Shown in pieces: positions 45,650-54,065 of a DNA stretch of 64,000 nt. Position 1 is the first letter of the stretch; every line of letters begins with the position of its first letter. The translations under genes were made by a program, and so were the position numbers. The notes below the pieces were generated by a model. The model saw only the letters and a list, made by a program, of their open reading frames with translations. It did not search any database and was not told the DNA's origin. The stretch is from Lachnospiraceae bacterium (GTDB taxonomy: Bacteria; Bacillota; Clostridia; Lachnospirales; Lachnospiraceae): the NCBI GenBank assembly GCA_910575475.1, contig CAJTGD010000005.1, positions 124,001 to 188,000 of the forward strand, given 5' to 3'.

Positions 45650-46795
45650 ATGATATACAGAGAACTTGGAAAGACAGGCTTAATGGTCAGCGAGATCGGG
45701 CTCGGCGGAGAATGGCTGGAGCGTCATAATACGGAAGAAGTAAAAGCGGTAATTGATGTGTGTGAAGAGGAAGGGATCAATATTCTAGACTGCTGGATGT
45801 CCGAACCGAATGTCCGGTCTAATATCGGATCGGCGATAAAAGGAAAACGTAACCGGTGGATCATCCAGGGGCATATTGGTTCTATTTGGGAAAATGGACA
45901 ATATGTCAGAACCAGAAATCTGAAAAAAGTAAAACCGGCTTTTGAAGACCTGTTGTCACGGCTGCAGACGGACTATATTGATTTGGGAATGATCCATTTT
46001 ATTGATAATACAGAAGAATTTGACCATGTAATGAATGGAGAGTTTATAGAATATGTGCGGCAATTAAAGAAAGAAGGAAAGATCCGCCATATCGGAATGA
46101 GTTCCCATAATCCGGAGATTGCTAAAATGGCGGCCTGCCATGGTGAGATTGAAATGATCTTATTCAGTATCAACCCGGCTTTTGATCTGCTGCCGCCTGT
46201 TACGGATCTGGAACAATATTTTACAGATCAATACGATGAAAAACTGAGCGGAATTGCGCCGGAGCGGGAAGAATTATATAAGATCTGTGAACAGAACGGC
46301 GTAGGGATTACGGTTATGAAAGGGTATGCGGGGGGACGTCTGTTCCAGAAACAGACATCCCCTTTTGGAGTGGCTCTGACACCGGTACAATGCATTCATT
46401 ACGCGCTGACCCGGCCGGCAGTAGCGGCAATTATGGCGGGGTTTGACAATCCGCGGCATGTATACGAGGCTGTGGCATATGAGACCGCTACCAGTGAGGA
46501 AAAAGATTATGCAAGTGTCCTGGCATCGGCTCCGCGGCATGCATTTTCTACAGGACAATGTACTTATTGCGGGCATTGTGCGCCATGCCCTGCCAGGATT
46601 GACATTGCTATGGTAAATAAGTTATATGATCTTGCATTGATGTCAGACGCGGTTCCGGGAACAGTCCGCGCGCATTATCAGCAGTTAAATGCAAATGCAT
46701 CAGACTGTACCGGATGCAGAAGCTGTGAGGGCAGATGTCCTTTCTCTGTACCGATTGCCGAGCGGATGCAAAAAGCAAAGGAATTATTTTTATAA
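45650..46795 (+). CDS. Aldo/keto reductase with C-terminal 4Fe-4S ferredoxin domain
   Basis: This 381-residue protein has an N-terminal aldo/keto reductase barrel (YRELGKTGLMVSEIGLGGEW; about 1-270) lacking some canonical active-site context, and a C-terminal ferredoxin part with CTYCGHCAPCP (about 302-312) and CTGCRSCEGRCP (about 354-365). Such Fe-S AKRs are frequent in Clostridia and are thought to couple carbonyl reduction with electron transfer; substrates are mostly unknown. The start at 45650 follows GGAGGAAGG, so the in-frame upstream start at 45575 is rejected. A terminator follows at 46836. Confidence 0.88.
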   Translation: MIYRELGKTGLMVSEIGLGGEWLERHNTEEVKAVIDVCEEEGINILDCWMSEPNVRSNIGSAIKGKRNRWIIQGHIGSIWENGQYVRTRNLKKVKPAFEDLLSRLQTDYIDLGMIHFIDNTEEFDHVMNGEFIEYVRQLKKEGKIRHIGMSSHNPEIAKMAACHGEIEMILFSINPAFDLLPPVTDLEQYFTDQYDEKLSGIAPEREELYKICEQNGVGITVMKGYAGGRLFQKQTSPFGVALTPVQCIHYALTRPAVAAIMAGFDNPRHVYEAVAYETATSEEKDYASVLASAPRHAFSTGQCTYCGHCAPCPARIDIAMVNKLYDLALMSDAVPGTVRAHYQQLNANASDCTGCRSCEGRCPFSVPIAERMQKAKELFL

Positions 46796-46835
46796 ATGGT
46801 AGATGCCCAAAAACGGGCCCCGGAAGAAAATGGGG

Positions 46836-46858
46836 AATCACAACATTGTGATTTTTTA
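46836..46858 (+). terminator. Rho-independent terminator after the aldo/keto reductase
   Basis: AATCACAA pairs with TTGTGATT over a 2-base loop, followed by TTTTTATAAATAA. It sits between convergent genes. Confidence 0.75.
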
Positions 46859-46928
46859 TAAATAAACAGTGATTTCTTGGCGTTAAATACACCAAGGGGG
46901 AAGTCTGCGCTTTTTTCTGGTCATATTT

Positions 46929-47765
46929 TCACTTATTTTGTCGGAACTGTCTTGGAGGTTTTCCAACCAATCGTTTGAATACGGTGATAAAGTAATTATA
47001 ATCATCAAACCCACATGCAACAGCAATTTCGCTGATCCGAAGTTCCGGATGCTCGGCCAGCAGTATTTTTGCTTTTTCAATCCGCAGATTCCGGATATGT
47101 TCCGCAATTCCAATTCCATAATTTTGCTCTGAAATCTCATAGAGCAGAGTCCTTCCAATCTGAAAGTGATCGCAGATCGTGCGCACACTGATATTTTCCG
47201 TATAATGTGAAGTAATATAATCGTCAATCTGTACCGGGAGTTCTTTCTGGTGCAGGCTGACCATGCGTTCCATACACAGATATGCCGCAACCGACCGCAT
47301 GATGTGAGATGCGGAAGAGATATATTCCTCCGAGATCACGGGCTGTTGGTACAGGGCGTCTCTCAGGGCATCCATATCCAGCCCATAGGGAAGGCAGCGT
47401 TCCCGGATGGATTTCCACCCTTCTTCATGGGTCGGATAAGAAAATACATGCCCAAAAAAGAGATATCCGATCACGATATTTCCAAGGTAGATGGGAACGA
47501 TGCATTCGGTCAGGCCTGCATGGCAGCAGTATGTGTAGGGGGCATGCTGGCGGGAAGCTTGTTCGCATGCATTCTTGTCACAGCAAAGACACGCGTTCAA
47601 AGCCTCCGGACTGGTGCGGATTATCTGACAGAAAGGCGCAATGTGCTCCGGGTAGGCGGTCAATTCCCTAAATGTATCGTTAAAGACCGTAATGCGTATT
47701 TGAGTTAATGTGTAAAAATCTTTCAACAGGTCATTTAATTTCCGAAGATTGAAGGTGGATATCAT
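46929..47765 (-). CDS. AraC-family regulator with PocR sensory domain
   Basis: This 278-residue protein has an N-terminal PocR-type ligand domain (about 1-150; FYTLTQIRITVFNDTFRELTAYPE, Cys-rich ACLCCDKNACEQA and YCCHAGLTECIVPIYLGNIVIGYLFFGHV) and a C-terminal AraC DNA-binding domain with two helix-turn-helix motifs (ISVRTICDHFQIGRTLLYEI and LRISEIAVACGFDDYNYFITVFKRLVGKPPRQFR). It is divergent from the FucI-like isomerase gene, which it probably regulates in response to a sugar metabolite. Its promoter (TTGAAT, 16 bases, TATAAT on the minus strand) sits in a block shared with the second AraC gene. Confidence 0.92.
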   Translation of the reverse strand: MISTFNLRKLNDLLKDFYTLTQIRITVFNDTFRELTAYPEHIAPFCQIIRTSPEALNACLCCDKNACEQASRQHAPYTYCCHAGLTECIVPIYLGNIVIGYLFFGHVFSYPTHEEGWKSIRERCLPYGLDMDALRDALYQQPVISEEYISSASHIMRSVAAYLCMERMVSLHQKELPVQIDDYITSHYTENISVRTICDHFQIGRTLLYEISEQNYGIGIAEHIRNLRIEKAKILLAEHPELRISEIAVACGFDDYNYFITVFKRLVGKPPRQFRQNK

Positions 47766-47812
47766 GAAAGTTCCTTTCCGATGGAGTGTGGTTTGAAAAC
47801 TGTATTTTTAAC

Positions 47813-47865
47813 ATTATACATGAATAGCGGACAAATTCAAAGTAAAAAGGACAAAAGTCTATATT
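47813..47865. promoter_or_regulatory. Shared AraC-associated promoter block, copy 1
   Basis: A 26-base stretch at 47827-47852, starting GCGGACAAATTC and ending AAAAAGGAC, is identical to 62290-62315. On the minus strand it supplies the -35 (TTGAAT, plus 47835-47840) of the PocR-AraC gene, whose -10 is TATAAT (plus 47813-47818). On the plus side TCTATATTTTT follows 6 bases after the block, as in copy 2. The identity is directly visible; operator function is inferred. Confidence 0.75.
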
Positions 47866-47999
47866 TTTTGTTGCGGGCGACGTGTAAGATGGATTTATAA
47901 AAAGCGCTGCGGTTCGGAAACAGCAGTTTGAACCAGTGTCTTAGGAATGCTGTTTTGGGCAGGCGGAAGAATATCTATTTTGAATTGGAGGACAATGGA

Positions 48000-49400
48000 A
48001 TGAAAAAAATGACATTTGCACTTTGCTTCTGTAACAGGGGATTCATGCCGGGGGAACTAATCTACGGCGCACGGGAGGATATGATCAAGGCTGTGACAGA
48101 CGCGGGATATGATTATATTGCAATGGATGCGGATCTGACCCGATACGGCGGGGTGGAAACCAGAGATGAAGGACGGCTCTATGCGAAATGGCTGAAGGAG
48201 CATGAGGGGCAGTATGACGGCGTGATCTTCTCCATGCCCATCTTTGCGGACGAAAACGGAGCGATTACGGCACTGCAGGATGCAGGGGTGCCGATTCTGA
48301 TGCAGGCTTATCCGGACGAGATCGGTAAGATGGATTTTGCGCACAGGCGCGATGCCTATTGTGGAAAATTCTCTGTGACAGATGTATTTACACAGTACCA
48401 GGTTCCATTTACCGTGATGAAGCCTCACGTGGTACACCCGCTGTCGGAAGCATTTGCACGGAATCTGAGGGATTTCGCGGCGGTCTGCCGGGTGGTTAAC
48501 GGCATGAAACGATTTAATGTAGGCTGTATCGGAGCCAGGACTACAGCATTCAAGACAGTACGGTTTGACGAGATCACGCTGCAGAAGTACGGGATCAATG
48601 TGGAATCCATTGACCTGTCCGAGCTGTTTGCCAGGGTAAAAGAAAAAGCGGATGATGACAGCAAAGTACTTGCAAAGGCAGAAGCCTTGAAGAACTATAG
48701 TGATTTTTCCCATGTGCCTGAGTCGAATATGTATATGCTTGCGAAGGCGGGAGTTGTGCTGGACGAGTATATTAAGGAGTATCATCTGGATGCGCTGACG
48801 CTCCGCTGTTGGAATGAAATGGAAACCTACCTGCGGGTATGCCCGTGCGTTCTTTTGAGTGAGCTGAACGACAGGGGGATCGTGGCTTCCTGTGAGATTG
48901 ATATGTGCTCTGCATTGACCATGCGCGCGATGAATCTGGCCAGTGAGCAGCCCACAGCCGTGTTAGACTGGAATAATAATTATGGGGACGATGAAAATAA
49001 AGTCATCCTGTTCCACTGCGGTCCTGTGGCCCAGGGGCTGATGACCGGAAAAGGAACCGTGACGGAGCATAAGATGTTTGCGAAGGAGGATCCGGGTTCG
49101 GGCTGGGGATGCAACGAGGGGCGCATCAAAGCATTTCCGACGACCATTTCCAACTGCCAGACAAAGGACGGGAAGATCGTGGTGTATGCAAGCGAGGCAG
49201 AATTTACGGAGGATCCGATTGAGGAGGCATTTTTCGGGTGCGGCGGTGTATGCGAGATCCCGGATCTGCAGAACAAGCTGATCCGCCTTGCGCGGGGCGG
49301 ATTTAAGCATCATACCTCTGTCGGGATGGGGCATATGAAGGAAATTCTGAAAGAGGCATTTACAACCTATCTGCATTATGATTGGGTGGAGATTGATTGA
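48000..49400 (+). CDS. L-fucose/L-arabinose isomerase family protein
   Basis: This 466-residue cytoplasmic protein of the FucI/AraA-like fold has an N-terminal domain with DYIAMDADLTRYGGVETRDEGRLYAKWLKEH and GVIFSMPIFADENGAITALQDAGVPILMQAYPDE, a middle domain with VGCIGARTTAFKTVRFDE, and a C-terminal part with CEIDMCSALTMRAMN and ILFHCGPVAQGL. Metal-ligand Glu/Asp/His positions of the family are plausible in the last two segments. The start at 48000 has GGAGGA 7 bases upstream. Followed by an FGGY kinase and a DUF4432 protein, it likely converts an aldose to a ketose; the sugar is uncertain. Confidence 0.82.
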   Translation: MKKMTFALCFCNRGFMPGELIYGAREDMIKAVTDAGYDYIAMDADLTRYGGVETRDEGRLYAKWLKEHEGQYDGVIFSMPIFADENGAITALQDAGVPILMQAYPDEIGKMDFAHRRDAYCGKFSVTDVFTQYQVPFTVMKPHVVHPLSEAFARNLRDFAAVCRVVNGMKRFNVGCIGARTTAFKTVRFDEITLQKYGINVESIDLSELFARVKEKADDDSKVLAKAEALKNYSDFSHVPESNMYMLAKAGVVLDEYIKEYHLDALTLRCWNEMETYLRVCPCVLLSELNDRGIVASCEIDMCSALTMRAMNLASEQPTAVLDWNNNYGDDENKVILFHCGPVAQGLMTGKGTVTEHKMFAKEDPGSGWGCNEGRIKAFPTTISNCQTKDGKIVVYASEAEFTEDPIEEAFFGCGGVCEIPDLQNKLIRLARGGFKHHTSVGMGHMKEILKEAFTTYLHYDWVEID

Positions 49401-49427
49401 CACTGAGCGCGCGGAATGGAGACAGAG

Positions 49428-50933
49428 ATGAAAATTGCAGGATTAGATATCGGAACAACAGGATGTAAGTTGACTGTATTTGACCAAACCGGTGCGTATC
49501 TGGAACATGCGTACCGGGATTATCCGGTGAAACGCAGCAGTTCGGAGCACGAAGTGGATGTCAGTATGATCATGGAAAATGTACTCGCCGTCATGAAGGA
49601 GATGGGAAAAAAGTACCTGGACATTGCGGGGATCGGCGTGACCAGCTTTGGAGAGACCTTTGTGCTGACAGATGAAAATGGAACCCCGTTGCATCCGGCT
49701 ATGCTCTACACGGATCCTAGAGGCGCAAAAGAATGCCGGGAGCTGGAAGAGAAGCTTGGCAGTATGCGAATCGCTTCCATTACAGGACTGCGTCCTCATG
49801 AAATGTACAGCATTTCAAAGATCATGTGGATAAAGTGGAACCGTCCGGAGGTATATCGGCAGGCAAAGCATATTTTTCTGATGGAGGATTATGTGGTCTT
49901 TTATTTGACCGGGAGGGCGCAGATCGACTACTCTCTGGCCACAAGAACGATGGCATTTGACATTACGGCTCTGGAATGGAGTGAGGAGATCTTCCGGGTA
50001 GCGGACATTGATATGGGACTCATGTCTAAGCCTGTGCCTACCGGGACTCCAGCAGGGAATCTGCGCAGAGAGATTGGGGAGCAGACCGGCCTTACGGAAT
50101 CGGTTCAGATCGTATCCGTCAGCCACGACCAGGTATCGGCCGCGGTAGGAGCCGGAGTATTTGATTCGGATACGGCCGTGGACGGAGCAGGTACGGTGGA
50201 ATGCGTGACTCCTGTATTTGACGGGATTCCGGACGCAAAGGTCATGTATGACGGGTACTATTCGGTAGTGCCCTATGTGATTCCGGGAAAATATGTGTGC
50301 TATGCGTTTTCCTATACCGGGGGAGCGCTGATACAATGGTGCGCAGATACTTTGGCAAAGAAGGAAAAGGAGTTTGCGAGGGCTCAGGGGATTTCGGTCA
50401 ATACGTATCTGGAAAACCAGTTCCGGACAGCAGACACAGAGCCTGACGCGCCGACGGGAATCCTGGTGCTTCCACATTTTGCGGGGGCGGCGACGCCCTA
50501 TATGGATACCGGTTCCAAGGGAGCCGTCATCGGACTGCAGATGGGAACCACCGTGAGCGATATATACCGGGCATGTATGGAAGGCGTGGCTTATGAGATG
50601 CTTTTGAACATGGAACGCCTGAAGGGATCGGGCATTCATTATAAAATGCTCCACGCCACCGGAGGTGGAGCAAGATCACAGGTCTGGATGCAGATGAAAG
50701 CGGATATACTCAATGTGCCGATCACTGCATTGAAGACCGCAGACGCAGGGACAGTGGGAAGCGCCATGTTGACCGGGATTGCGGCTGGATGTTTTGAAGA
50801 TTTGGAGGATGCGGCGGCGCACATGGTCGAGACACGGCAGGTGTATCATCCGAGACCGGAGATGCACGGGAAGTATCAGGAAATATATAAAAGGTATCGG
50901 GAACTGTATCGTGCGGTGAGGCCGCTGGTATAG
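49428..50933 (+). CDS. FGGY-family carbohydrate kinase
   Basis: This kinase of about 501 residues phosphorylates a sugar or ketose with ATP. The N-terminal ATPase loop is IAGLDIGTTGCKLTVFDQTG; the sugar-binding region includes GVTSFGETFVLTDENGTPLHPAMLYTDPR; the C-terminal FGGY domain has LHATGGGARSQVWMQMKADILNVPI. These fit the xylulokinase/gluconokinase-like branch of FGGY kinases. Two starts, 49416 and 49428, are in frame; 49428 has GGAGA 5 bases upstream. It directly follows the isomerase, so it probably phosphorylates that enzyme's product. Confidence 0.9.
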   Translation: MKIAGLDIGTTGCKLTVFDQTGAYLEHAYRDYPVKRSSSEHEVDVSMIMENVLAVMKEMGKKYLDIAGIGVTSFGETFVLTDENGTPLHPAMLYTDPRGAKECRELEEKLGSMRIASITGLRPHEMYSISKIMWIKWNRPEVYRQAKHIFLMEDYVVFYLTGRAQIDYSLATRTMAFDITALEWSEEIFRVADIDMGLMSKPVPTGTPAGNLRREIGEQTGLTESVQIVSVSHDQVSAAVGAGVFDSDTAVDGAGTVECVTPVFDGIPDAKVMYDGYYSVVPYVIPGKYVCYAFSYTGGALIQWCADTLAKKEKEFARAQGISVNTYLENQFRTADTEPDAPTGILVLPHFAGAATPYMDTGSKGAVIGLQMGTTVSDIYRACMEGVAYEMLLNMERLKGSGIHYKMLHATGGGARSQVWMQMKADILNVPITALKTADAGTVGSAMLTGIAAGCFEDLEDAAAHMVETRQVYHPRPEMHGKYQEIYKRYRELYRAVRPLV

Positions 50934-50958
50934 CCCAAACAAGAAAGTGAGGTAGCGT

Positions 50959-51921
50959 ATGAATCCATATATCGGACATGATTCCCAGTGCTATGGGATA
51001 GAAGAACACCGGCTTGCAGGCGGAAAGGGCGACGGCATGCGCCTGCTGGAGATCAGCAATGGAAAAGGTCTGGAACTGACCGTATCGCCGGACCGGGCGG
51101 CGGACATCTCCAGGCTGCGGTTTCGAGGAATCAATATGTCCTATTTTTCACCCTGCGGGTATGTATCGCCGGCCTTTTATGAATCGAAGGACTCTGGATG
51201 GCTGAAATCTTTTACGGCAGGATTTCTGACCACCTGCGGCCTGCGGGCGGTGGGCTCACCTTGCGTGGATGAAGGGGAGGAACTGCCTCTGCACGGCTCA
51301 ATTGCCAATACTCCGGCAGAACAGGTTTACTGGTACGAGGAAGCGGGAGAACTGGTGGTGCGGGCGGTTGTGAAGGATGAGGGCATCTTCGCGCCGAAGC
51401 TCCGTCTGGATCGGGAGTTTCGGATCAGTCTGGAGGAGAATGAGTTTACCATACAGGATACGATAGAAAATACAGGGGATGGCACGCAGCCGATTGAGAT
51501 CCTGTATCACATGAATATGGGATATCCGCTCCTGGATGAGGACAGCCAGGTAAAGATCCCTTCCGTCCGGGTAACGCCAAGGGATGAACACGCGGCGGAG
51601 GATATCGGGAACTGGATGCATATGGTAAAACCGGAGGCCGGGTATGTGGAACGGTGCTATTACCATCAGTTTGACGGAGAAGGAAAGGCGTCCATCTATC
51701 AGCCGAAGCTGAAACAGGGGCTGGAGATCCTCTTTGACCCGAAGGAACTGGACGGGTTCGTGGAATGGAAGATGATGGGTGTCCGGGATTACGTGCTGGG
51801 CCTGGAATGCGGCAACTGCCTGCCGGATGGGCGGGACGTGATGCGACAGACCGGGATGCTGAAATTCCTGGAACCGGGAGAGAAGAAGACATACCGGGTT
51901 CGGGTGAGGATGCTTGGGTAG
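50959..51921 (+). CDS. DUF4432-family protein (aldose-1-epimerase-like)
   Basis: This 320-residue protein has a galactose-mutarotase-like beta-sandwich fold. Visible stretches are GMRLLEISNGKGLELTVSPDRAADISRLRFRGINMSYFSP, FTAGFLTTCGLRAVGSPC (conserved in DUF4432), LPLHGSIANTPAEQV with an HG pair, and EILYHMNMGYPLLDE. Several DUF4432 members occur with sugar isomerases and kinases and are considered mutarotases or ketose epimerases. The gene follows the kinase by 25 bases with AAGTGAGG upstream. It fits a sugar-interconversion step in the same operon. Confidence 0.85.
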   Translation: MNPYIGHDSQCYGIEEHRLAGGKGDGMRLLEISNGKGLELTVSPDRAADISRLRFRGINMSYFSPCGYVSPAFYESKDSGWLKSFTAGFLTTCGLRAVGSPCVDEGEELPLHGSIANTPAEQVYWYEEAGELVVRAVVKDEGIFAPKLRLDREFRISLEENEFTIQDTIENTGDGTQPIEILYHMNMGYPLLDEDSQVKIPSVRVTPRDEHAAEDIGNWMHMVKPEAGYVERCYYHQFDGEGKASIYQPKLKQGLEILFDPKELDGFVEWKMMGVRDYVLGLECGNCLPDGRDVMRQTGMLKFLEPGEKKTYRVRVRMLG

Positions 51922-52090
51922 ATCGGACAGAAAAATTGATCCATCACTCTTCCGGGATACCCATTCTGTTGCCATTGCATGAAGCCGGAATATTAGGGGC
52001 ACTTATGACGGATATGAAGGCATTCTGTCAGTAGATTACAAAAAATACATAATGGCTGAGAAACCACTGTTTAGAAAGGAAGAGAAAAAG
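51922..52090 (+). other. Gap with possible decayed coding sequence
   Basis: Between the DUF4432 gene and the rhamnosidase remnant an open stretch reads ILLPLHEAGILGALMTDMKAFCQ and stop at 52034. No start or ribosome site belongs to it. It may be the tail of a lost gene, which fits the damaged state of the next gene, but it is too short to assign. Confidence 0.25.
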
Positions 52091-52757
52091 ATGTGTGAAG
52101 CAGATAATGAGAAAATAGAAGCAAGACTGTGGGAAATGGTCAACACAATGCGTAAAGAAAATCAGGAAGCCTGGCTATGCAGAGAAAGCGCTATCCGATG
52201 GAATGATCTCTATGACGGGGAGACATACGACGCGTCTTATGAGCCGGAAGAGTGGCAGAATGCAAGGGCATTCTTGTGGCCAAAGGATATTTTGATCCCG
52301 CAGGAGGGGGAAGAGATCAGAGAAAAGGAGAGGATCGCGGTACAGGAGGTGCTTCATACACCCGCAGGAGAAACGGTCTTAGACTTCGGGCAGGAAGTGA
52401 CGGGCTATGTCGAATTTACTGTGGATGCCTGTAAAGGAGACCGAATCCGAATCCTGCACGGCGAGGTGTTGGATTAAGAAGGAAATTTTTATAACGCCAA
52501 TTACAGAAGCGCAAAATCGGAAATCAACTATATCTGTAAAGCAGGGCTGCAGACCTGGCATCCGGTCGTGACCTTTTATGGTTTCCGATACATAAAGCTG
52601 GAAGAATTTCCGGAGGAGGTCCGAGCGGACAGGTTCTCGGCAATCGCGGTTTATTCCGATATCCGACGCACAGGATATTTATCCAGCTCCAGCCAGAAAC
52701 TAAACCAGTTATTTTCGAATGTGTTCTGGGGACAGAAGGGGAATTCCTAACTGTCAT
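52091..52757 (+). pseudogene. GH78 alpha-L-rhamnosidase remnant with internal stop and missing catalytic domain
   Basis: The translation shows N-terminal-accessory GH78 features: AIRWNDLYDGETYDA, TPAGETVLDFGQEVTGYVEF, HGEVLD. The frame then hits TAA (52475-52477), and the same frame continues as EGNFYNANYRSAKS, WHPVVTFYGFRYIKLEEFPEE, and LNQLFSNVFWGQKGNS up to a second stop at 52748-52750. In intact enzymes the EVLD-x-EGNFY run is continuous and WGQ+NF leads straight into the catalytic (alpha/alpha)6 domain, absent here. About 150-200 N-terminal residues also seem missing. A deleted T near 52745 would extend the match by a few codons to about 52757. The gene is dead, but it shows the locus once handled rhamnose-containing glycans. 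Confidence 0.85.
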
Positions 52758-53119
52758 TTAGAGCCAAAATCAATTATCATTCATTAAAATACTGTCTTTG
52801 AAGGACTATTTATCAAGAGTAAGCCAATCCGATTTAGGTTTGCTTCATAAAACAACCAGTTTCACGGATTCAGGGTATATTAATGAGACTATTATGAAGC
52901 AAAATGGAGAAAAATGGAATCCCCTAATTCCCCTCATGAATGAGGGGCTAGGGGAGCTGATGTGCCGTAGGCACTTTCTTGTATTAGGAAACTTCTCCGA
53001 AACTTCCTATAGAACGAAAAAACAGCAAATTTATATGATATTACAGCAAATAAAAATGATTACTTTCATTCTGAAATTCTATAAAATGAACCTATCAAAC
53101 GGAACGAAAGGAGAACGAA
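52758..53119. other. AT-rich island with strong hairpins at the rhamnosidase break
   Basis: This 362-base stretch has a base composition unlike its neighbours and no convincing gene. It carries a stem of CCCCT...CCCCTCAT with ATGAGGGG...AGGGG (52921-52954), a second small hairpin GTGCC-GTA-GGCAC (52962-52974), and a repeated GAAACTTC (around 52990-53010). Clustered subterminal hairpins are found in IS200/IS605-type ends, so it may be a mobile-element scar, but no transposase fragment is recognisable. Confidence 0.4.
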
Positions 53120-54052
53120 ATGATATGTAACAAAATCAAGCTGTATCCGGATAGGGAGGATGTCACACTGACTACATATGTGCTAGATGATTCCCCGGAA
53201 ATGCTGGGCGGGAAAAACAGGGGGGCAGTGATCATCTGTCCGGGCGGCGCCTTTGTATATTGCTCGGACCGGGAAGGGGAACCGATCGCGATGGAATTTG
53301 CGGCAATGGGATACCATGCGTTTGTACTTCGCTATTCCGTATACAACGAAAACAAAGAGGGGGAATTTCTGCCAGACTTTTCCGGGCCACTGGAACAAAA
53401 GCTGCAGTGTGCGTTTCCGAATTTTCTGTATGATCTGGGAACCGCTATGCTGTTCATCCGGGAGCATGCAGAAGAATGGCATGTGGATACGGACAAGATC
53501 GCCATATGCGGTTTTTCCGCAGGCGGTCAGGTGTGCTCCCTGTATGCGGCTTATCATGACCGGCCGCTGTTGACAGAGTATTTTCATGTAGATGCGAAAA
53601 TGCTGAGGCCTGCGACGGCGATCATTGCCTATGGGGTAAGCGACAATACACTGCCGGCCGAGAAGATTGAGGATCCGGTGCTGGCAGCGTTGATGAAGCT
53701 GGCGGAAGACACCGTAGTCGGAGACCACGAAAGAAGCGATGAATTTGCCAGGGAGATCAGTTCCGCAAAATGTGTCAATGAACATACGCCGCCGATGTTT
53801 TTGTGGGCGACAGCCCAGGACGGCAATGGAAAACAGACCCTTGCGCTCGCGAATGCGCTGGCGGACGCAAAGGTTCCTTATGAAGTCCATGTATTTGAAG
53901 AGGGGCAGCATGGACTCAGCACGGCGACACAGGCATCCGCCGGATGCCCGGAGCAGATCAATGCCAGAGTCGCCCAGTGGGTGCCGCTGGCGGAAAGCTG
54001 GCTGGAAAAGCGGATGGCTCTGGAATTTCCGGAGACAAAGATAGGATTCTAA
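53120..54052 (+). CDS. Alpha/beta hydrolase, acetyl esterase type
   Basis: This 310-residue esterase has the oxyanion segment GAVIICPGGAFVYCSDREGEPIAMEFAAMGYHAFVLRYSVY and nucleophile Ser133 in GFSAGGQVCSLYA. A His near the C-terminus (EVHVFEEGQHGLSTATQ) and an Asp in the preceding strand complete a plausible triad. It has no signal peptide, so it acts on imported oligosaccharides. Location in a hemicellulose-type cluster suggests removal of acetyl groups from xylo-oligosaccharides. AAAGGAG precedes the start. It is 13 bases before the GPH transporter, hence co-translated. Confidence 0.85.
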   Translation: MICNKIKLYPDREDVTLTTYVLDDSPEMLGGKNRGAVIICPGGAFVYCSDREGEPIAMEFAAMGYHAFVLRYSVYNENKEGEFLPDFSGPLEQKLQCAFPNFLYDLGTAMLFIREHAEEWHVDTDKIAICGFSAGGQVCSLYAAYHDRPLLTEYFHVDAKMLRPATAIIAYGVSDNTLPAEKIEDPVLAALMKLAEDTVVGDHERSDEFAREISSAKCVNEHTPPMFLWATAQDGNGKQTLALANALADAKVPYEVHVFEEGQHGLSTATQASAGCPEQINARVAQWVPLAESWLEKRMALEFPETKIGF

Positions 54053-54065
54053 GGAGGAAAATGAG

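Noticed and set aside
52798..53130. 110-codon open frame before the esterase
   Set aside because: No ribosome site, low-complexity AT-rich translation, and it runs through strong hairpins; more likely non-coding scar sequence.
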